Shown one piece after another: positions 1 to 6,295 of a stretch of 6,295 nt of DNA. The DNA is from Fusobacterium sp. GTDB lineage: Bacteria; Fusobacteriota; Fusobacteriia; Fusobacteriales; Fusobacteriaceae. The position numbers and the translations under genes are program-made. The notes beneath the pieces are model-generated. The model made no database searches. It worked only from the letters and a program-made list of their open reading frames with translations, and was not told the DNA's origin. Every line of letters starts with the position of its first letter. The stretch's first letter is position 1. The stretch is from the NCBI GenBank assembly GCA_018457305.1, contig JAGYHM010000068.1, positions 1 through 6,295 of the forward strand, read 5' to 3'.

Positions 1-2114
1 TTATTTTTGAAGAAGAAGATTATGAGGAAAATATATCTTTACTAGAAAATAGAATTGCTTTAGCTGGAATAAAATATAATAAAGTTAAAAAAATGAGAAA
101 GACAAAAGATTATTTGTTAGATTTCTTTGATTTATTAAGTTTAGAGAGCTTTGATTTGGAAGACAGAGAAAATTCTATTAGAGCAGCAGCTCACTTACTT
201 TCTTATATAAAATTGATGCAAAAAGAGAATGATTTACCTTTTGAAAAAATAGAGTATAAAAACATAAATAAAATAATGGAACTTAATGTAAATACTCAAA
301 ATAATTTAGATTTAGTTGCAAAAAGAGGGGAAGAATCAAAGGGAACTCTTTTAGGAGTTTTAGATAAATGCTCAACTTCTATTGGAAGTAGAGAACTTAG
401 AAAACTTATAAAAAATCCATTTTTAGATAAAAAAATAATAGAGCAAAGATTGTTTTATGTAGATTATTTTTATAATAATGTACTTTTGAGAGAAGATTTA
501 AGAACTTTGCTGAAAGATATTTACGATATTGAAAGAATTACTACAAAAATAATTTATGGCTCAGAAAATGGGAAAGATTTATTGTCTTTAAAAATTTCTA
601 TTAGAAAAGCCTTAGAAATTTATAAATTATTGGAAGAACATGAAGAAATAAGAAAAATATTTAAAATAGATTTAGAAACTTTACTAGAATTTCATAATAA
701 AATTGAAGAAATTATAAGTGAAGATGCACCTTTTACAGTTAGAGAAGGTGGAATAATTAAAGATGGTTATAATCAAAATTTAGATGAACTTAGAAAAATC
801 TCAAGAATGGGAAAAGATTATATCTTAGAAATTGAACAAAGAGAAAAAGAAAAAACTGGAATAAAGGGTTTAAAAATTAAATTTAATAAAGTTTTTGGTT
901 ATTTTATTGAGGTAACAAAGGCTAATCAACATTTAGTTCCTGATGAATACATTAGAAAGCAAACTCTTGTGAACTGTGAAAGATATATAGTTCAGGAATT
1001 AAAAGAATATGAAGAAAAAATTATAACTGCTAAGGCAAAAATTGAAAGTTTAGAATACGAATTATTTAAAAATTTATCTTTTGAGATAAAAGAAAAAATT
1101 TATTCTTTAACTGATTTGGCAAAAAAAATTGCACTCTTAGATATAACAGCAAATTTTGCATATATTGCAACTAAAAATTCTTACACAAAACCTACATTAA
1201 CAGAAGATGAAGATTTAGAAATTATTGGGGGGAGACACCCAATAGTAGAAGTTTTAATTCCGAAGGGAGAATATGTAAAAAATAACATTAGATTAGATAA
1301 AGAAAATAATTTAATTATTTTGACTGGACCTAATATGTCTGGAAAATCAACTTATATGAAACAAGTTGCGTTAAATATTATTATGGCACACATAGGTTCT
1401 TATGTTTCAGCAAATAAAGCTATAATTCCTATTGTTGATAAAATTTTTACAAGAGTTGGTGCAAGTGATGACTTACTTACTGGGCAATCAACTTTTATGT
1501 TAGAGATGACAGAGGTGGCAGGAATTTTAAATAATGCAACAGCTAAATCATTTATTATTTTAGATGAGGTTGGAAGAGGAACATCAACTTACGATGGAAT
1601 TTCAATTGCTACTGCAATAACAGAGCATATTCACGATAAGATAAAAGCAAAGACAATTTTTGCAACTCATTATCATGAATTAACAGAATTAGAAAAAGAG
1701 TTAGAAAGAGCTAAAAATTTTAGAGTAGAAGTAAAAGAAAATGGTAAAAATATTATTTTCTTGAGAGAAATAGTAAAAGGTGGAGCAGATAAATCTTATG
1801 GAATTGAAGTTGCAAGATTATCAGGAGTTCCACAAGAAGTTCTGAAACGTTCAAAAACAATTTTACAAAAATTAGAGAAAAGAAAAAATTTAATTGAAAA
1901 TAAAATTAAAGCAGAGCAGATGAATTTATTTGGTTTTATGCAAGAAGATAATGTTGAAAATGAAGTTATAGAAGAAATTGTAGAAATGAAAGATGAAGAA
2001 AAGAAAGTTTTAGAAATTTTAGAAAATTTAGATTTGAATAATTTAAGTCCTATTGATAGTTTATTGAAATTAAATGAAATAAAAAGTATTCTTAGTGGAG
2101 GAAAAAATGACTAA
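1..2114 (+). CDS. mutS: DNA mismatch repair protein MutS, 5' end outside window
   Basis: MutS binds mismatched DNA and, through its ATPase, recruits MutL to start repair. The frame is open from the left edge (first full codon at 3) to TAA 2112-2114, giving 703 visible residues. The ATG at 93 has no Shine-Dalgarno sequence, and the residues before it continue the connector domain, so it is internal. Numbering from the codon at 3, the order is: end of connector (1-75), lever/core (about 76-395) split by the clamp (about 252-340), then the ATPase. Seen directly: Walker A GPNMSGKST (nt 1326-1352), STFMLEMTE (1488-1514), Walker B FIILDE (1551-1568), ATHYHE (1662-1679) and the helix-turn-helix region around KSYGIEVARLSGVP (about 1791-1832). 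The C-terminal tail carries a probable clamp-binding motif and ends normally. About 170 N-terminal residues, including the Phe-x-Glu mismatch-reading motif, should lie upstream (estimated from E. coli MutS). The long connector and clamp make MutS2 unlikely. Confidence 0.97.
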   Translation, partial: IFEEEDYEENISLLENRIALAGIKYNKVKKMRKTKDYLLDFFDLLSLESFDLEDRENSIRAAAHLLSYIKLMQKENDLPFEKIEYKNINKIMELNVNTQNNLDLVAKRGEESKGTLLGVLDKCSTSIGSRELRKLIKNPFLDKKIIEQRLFYVDYFYNNVLLREDLRTLLKDIYDIERITTKIIYGSENGKDLLSLKISIRKALEIYKLLEEHEEIRKIFKIDLETLLEFHNKIEEIISEDAPFTVREGGIIKDGYNQNLDELRKISRMGKDYILEIEQREKEKTGIKGLKIKFNKVFGYFIEVTKANQHLVPDEYIRKQTLVNCERYIVQELKEYEEKIITAKAKIESLEYELFKNLSFEIKEKIYSLTDLAKKIALLDITANFAYIATKNSYTKPTLTEDEDLEIIGGRHPIVEVLIPKGEYVKNNIRLDKENNLIILTGPNMSGKSTYMKQVALNIIMAHIGSYVSANKAIIPIVDKIFTRVGASDDLLTGQSTFMLEMTEVAGILNNATAKSFIILDEVGRGTSTYDGISIATAITEHIHDKIKAKTIFATHYHELTELEKELERAKNFRVEVKENGKNIIFLREIVKGGADKSYGIEVARLSGVPQEVLKRSKTILQKLEKRKNLIENKIKAEQMNLFGFMQEDNVENEVIEEIVEMKDEEKKVLEILENLDLNNLSPIDSLLKLNEIKSILSGGKND
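1917..1931 (+). other. MutS C-terminal beta-clamp-binding motif (QMNLF)
   Basis: The codons read Gln-Met-Asn-Leu-Phe in the charged tail that follows the MutS helix-turn-helix region. This fits the QLxLF-type motif by which bacterial MutS and other replication proteins bind the DnaN sliding clamp; E. coli MutS has a similar QMSLL in its tail. The motif match is seen; clamp binding is inferred from the family. Confidence 0.65.
2097..2101 (+). promoter_or_regulatory. Shine-Dalgarno of the OstA-like gene
   Basis: GGAGG lies inside the end of mutS, five bases before the ATG at 2107. It decides the start: the upstream in-frame GTG at 2095 lies immediately before this motif, so the motif cannot serve it. 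Being inside mutS, it suggests that ribosomes finishing mutS help initiate the next gene. Confidence 0.85.
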
Positions 2115-4751
2115 AAAGAAATTTTTCTATATAATAGGTGGAATAGCTATAGTAATTTTAGGTTATTTTAATTATTTTTCTGATGAAGGTGAAATAAAAG
2201 ATATAAAGAAAACAATAGAAACAAAGAATGCCGTATATCAAAGTGAAGATTATTATGTTGAAGCAGAAAAAGAAATAGATTATATAGATGAAAAAGAAAG
2301 TAAGTTTGAAAAGGCAAAGGCAAAAATAAGAGACATAATTTTAACGGGAGATAATGCTTTTTTAGATAAGGCAAGAAATTTAATTTTAAAATCTAATATA
2401 GTTGCTTTAAGTCCAAAAGGTTGGAAGATAAATGCTTCTGAGTTAAAATATGAAAAAGCAAGTGATTCTTTAGTTTCTAATGAATTTGTTTCTATAAAAA
2501 ATGAAAAAAAAGGAATAGAAATAACAGGAAATAGATTGAAAACGAATGTTTCTATGGATTATGTTACTTTAGATAAGGGAGTTACTATAAAAAATAAATT
2601 TTATAGTTTAGTGGCAGATAGTGCAAACTATGATTCTAAGACAAAAAAAATTATTTTAGATGGTAATATAAAAGTTATAGGAAATACAAAAGAGAATAAA
2701 GATAAAATATCTGGAACTTTTAATAAGGTTTATCATGATGTAGATAAGAGAAATACTTATGCAAGCGAAGGCTTTAATTTGTTTTATGATGGAATAGACT
2801 TAAGTGGAAAAAATATTGTCTTAAACGACAATGAAGAAACATTCTCAATAACTGAAAATATAAAGATAAAATACCAAGATTATATCTTTGATTTGAATAA
2901 AATTGAAAAAGAAAAAAATACAGATATAGTTAAATTTTATGGAGAAATTACAGGTGGTAATCAAAAATATTCTTTGAAAGCTAATAGTGGAGAATACAAT
3001 ATAAAAAATAAAATCTTTAGAATTTTTGGAAATATTGAAGCAAAATCTACAGATGAAAATTTAGCAGGAGAAGTATTGGCAGACGAAATTAGATATAATA
3101 CTGAAAGTAAAGATATTGAACTTATAGCAAATGCTAATAATAAAGTAAAGTATATCTCTAAAATAAATAATCTTGAAGGAGAATATTTTATTTTTAATAG
3201 AGAGACTAAAATTTTAAAAACAGATAAAGAATTTTTTGCTATAAATAATAAAAATCAAAGTGTTAAAGGAGATAATTTAACTTACAATATAGATACAAAA
3301 GATTTAAGAATATTGAATAATATTATTTTTAAAGATGATGATTATATAGCAAAAACTAAAAATATTGATTTTGATTCAAAAACTTCTATTTTAACTGTAC
3401 CAGAAGATTTTGAGATTGATTTTATAAAACAAAATATGAAATTAAAGGGAAGTAATATAATATATAATAAATTAACAGAAGAATTAGCAACTAATAATCC
3501 CATAAAATTATATAATAATGGAACAGAAATTAGTGGAAAAAATTTAGTTTATAATAATAAAACTTTACTTGGAAAAATAGAAGGTGTAATTTCTATAAAA
3601 AATCCAAAAGAAAAAATATCTGGAACAGCAAAAGAGATAGTATTTAAAAAAGATAATTATGCAAAACTTATTGGAGCAATTAATATAAAAAAAGATAAGA
3701 CCAGTATAGATACAGACACTGTAAATTATTTATATACAGATAAAAAAATTCATTCAACTTCTGTTGTGAATTTTAAAGATAGAGAAAAAAATATGCAGGG
3801 GGAACTTATAGATTTAGTTTATGATCCTAAAACTAAAGAGGGAACTGCTAAAAATCTAAAATTAAAAGATAGCCAAAAAGATGTAAAAGCAGATAAAGTT
3901 TTTATTTATAATGAGAGAAATGAATTAGACTTAGTTGGAAATGTTGTTTTAAATTATGGTACAGATAAAATAAATACTCAAAAATTAACTTATAATTTAA
4001 AAACGAATGATATGGAAATAAAAACAAGAACAAAGGTTTCTTATAAAGATTATGTAATGAATTTTAATAGTGGACTTATAAATAAAGAAACAGGAGCAAT
4101 ATCTTTAAAAAATGCTGAAATAGAAAATACTAAGGGAGATAAATTTTCTGCTGAAAAAATTTATGGAAATCTTGATGATGGACTTATTCATTTTAGAAAT
4201 AAAGTGAAAGGAAAGACAAAACATAAAGATGGAGATATTAAATTTAGTGGAGAAAAAGTAGATTTATATTTAGAAAAAGAAGCAGATAAATATGTTGCAA
4301 AAAAAATAATCATAGATGAAAAATCTGAAATAAGTCAGCTTAATAAAACTGTTAAGGCAGATTATATTGAAGTAGATTTAGTAAAAAATATGGTTTATTC
4401 TAAAAAGAGACCAAAATTATTTGTTAAAAATATAGATAATAATCCTAATAAAAATATTGAAGTTGAAGCAGATGAAATTGATGCAAACCTTACAACAAAG
4501 ATTGCAAATTTAAGAAAAAATATTTTTGCTAAAGTTAAAACGATAGATAAGAAAAATAATAAAATAAAAAATGTTGAACTTGTTGCACAAAGAGCAGTTG
4601 TATCTGAAAAAGTAGTTGATATTTATGAGAATATAAAAATTGCAGATGAAGATGCAGTTATAAAAGCAGATGAAGGACATTATTATATTGATACAAATAA
4701 AGTGAAGGCAAAGGGAAATGTTAGAATAGATTATGTAAAAGGAGCAAGATA

Positions 4752-4752
<1 letters not shown>
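2107..4752 (+). CDS. Membrane-anchored LptC/LptA-like (OstA family) LPS transport bridge, 881 aa
   Basis: Probable periplasmic bridge of the Lpt pathway, which carries LPS from the inner-membrane LptB2FG transporter to the outer membrane. Residues 1-5 are MTKKK, followed by one hydrophobic segment (6-24). With no lipobox and no cysteine anywhere, it should be an uncleaved anchor with the body in the periplasm, as in LptC. Residues 25-76 are a charged, partly helical-looking linker. From about 104 to the C-terminus the chain is 25 units of 28-38 residues, each resembling 'I-x-A/G-x-x-I-x-Y-N-x-x-T-K-x-x-x-L-x-G-N-I-x-I', the OstA/LptA beta-jellyroll pattern. LptC is about 190 residues and LptA about 185 in E. 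coli, so this is more than four times longer. It overlaps mutS by 8 bases and lptB by 1 base; the lptB neighbour strongly supports the role. ATG 2107 is preferred over GTG 2095 because of Shine-Dalgarno spacing. It could be named LptC or LptA; neither symbol fits fully. Family assignment is firm, and the one-chain bridge is inference. Confidence 0.85.
2122..2178 (+). other. N-terminal transmembrane anchor of the OstA-like protein
   Basis: Residues 6-24 are almost entirely Phe, Ile, Val, Leu, Gly, Ala and Tyr, preceded by three lysines and followed by the acidic stretch SDEGE. The positive-inside rule puts the N-terminus in the cytoplasm and the repeats in the periplasm. LptC has the same layout, and its helix contacts the LptB2FG complex. 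There is no cysteine and no typical signal-peptidase site. Confidence 0.85.
2416..4749 (+). repeat. Array of about 25 degenerate OstA/LptA-type protein repeats
   Basis: Approximate unit starts in residues of the 881-aa protein, divided by eye: 104, 135, 164, 199, 229, 258, 287, 318, 353, 382, 412, 442, 472, 502, 531, 560, 591, 619, 648, 676, 710, 743, 779, 817, 850. Units 1-19 are mostly 28-31 residues (units 3 and 8 are 35); units 20-25 run 32-38. Landmarks include YNxxTK-like turns (e.g. YNIDTK in unit 10, YDPKTK in unit 16) and GNI/GNV strand starts (units 3, 7, 17, 25). DNA identity between units is low: the longest matches I noticed are the 14 bases coding KISGT (2704-2717 and 3613-3626) and the 12 bases coding SGKN (2803-2814 and 3532-3543). 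The array is therefore old and diverged, not a recent tandem expansion. Confidence 0.8.
4738..4744 (+). promoter_or_regulatory. Shine-Dalgarno of lptB
   Basis: AAAGGAG, within the last codons of the OstA-like gene, lies seven bases before the lptB ATG. Together with the TAATG stop/start overlap at 4750-4754 it indicates translational coupling of the two Lpt genes. Confidence 0.8.

Positions 4753-6295
<1,543 letters not shown>

Noticed and set aside
93..95. ATG at 93 as the start of mutS
   Set aside because: The frame is open to the left edge, the upstream residues read as MutS connector domain, and no Shine-Dalgarno sequence precedes it.
2095..2097. GTG start for the OstA-like protein (885 aa)
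   Set aside because: The ATG at 2107 has GGAGG at ideal spacing and leads straight into a normal anchor; the GTG lies immediately before that motif.
2168..2374. Minus-strand open frame of 68 codons
   Set aside because: It is antisense to the OstA-like gene, its Leu/Phe/His-rich product reflects Lys/Glu/Asp codons read backwards, and it has no recognisable domain.
2416..4749. Recent tandem DNA duplication or an adhesin/autotransporter passenger
   Set aside because: Units share almost no DNA identity beyond 12-14 base matches at unrelated spacings; there is no outer-membrane anchor domain or cleavable signal, and the lptB neighbour fits LPS transport better.

Overview
The window is very A/T-rich, and third codon positions are almost always A or T. 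It encodes an LPS-export ATPase, so the host should have an outer membrane. Low GC, lysine-rich proteins and the order mutS - OstA-like - lptB - alaS best fit a Fusobacterium (F. nucleatum or a close relative). That assignment is inferred from gene content and composition, not from a database match.

All four genes lie on the + strand and are tightly packed. (1) Bases 1-2114 are the 3' three-quarters or so of mutS (DNA mismatch repair ATPase); its N-terminal mismatch-recognition domain lies off the left edge. (2) Bases 2107-4752 encode an 881-residue membrane-anchored protein whose periplasmic part is about 25 consecutive OstA/LptA-type repeats. (3) Bases 4752-5477 are lptB, the ATPase of the LPS transporter. 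(4) Bases 5500-6295 are the start of alaS (alanyl-tRNA synthetase), cut by the right edge. The junctions are an 8-base overlap, a 1-base overlap and a 22-base gap. Each downstream gene has its own good Shine-Dalgarno sequence. No terminator or convincing promoter is visible between genes, so a single transcript is likely. No stretch over 300 bases lacks a gene.

The middle pair form a functional unit: LptB would power extraction of LPS from the inner membrane, and the long repeat protein would carry it across the periplasm. The partner permeases LptF/LptG and the outer-membrane LptD/LptE are not here. mutS and alaS are housekeeping genes with no obvious link to LPS export.

The most notable item is the repeat protein. 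By length and repeat count it resembles LptC plus four to five LptA units in one chain, potentially long enough to cross the periplasm alone. The protein families are known ones; I found no unknown defence system, mobile element, CRISPR array or RNA gene.
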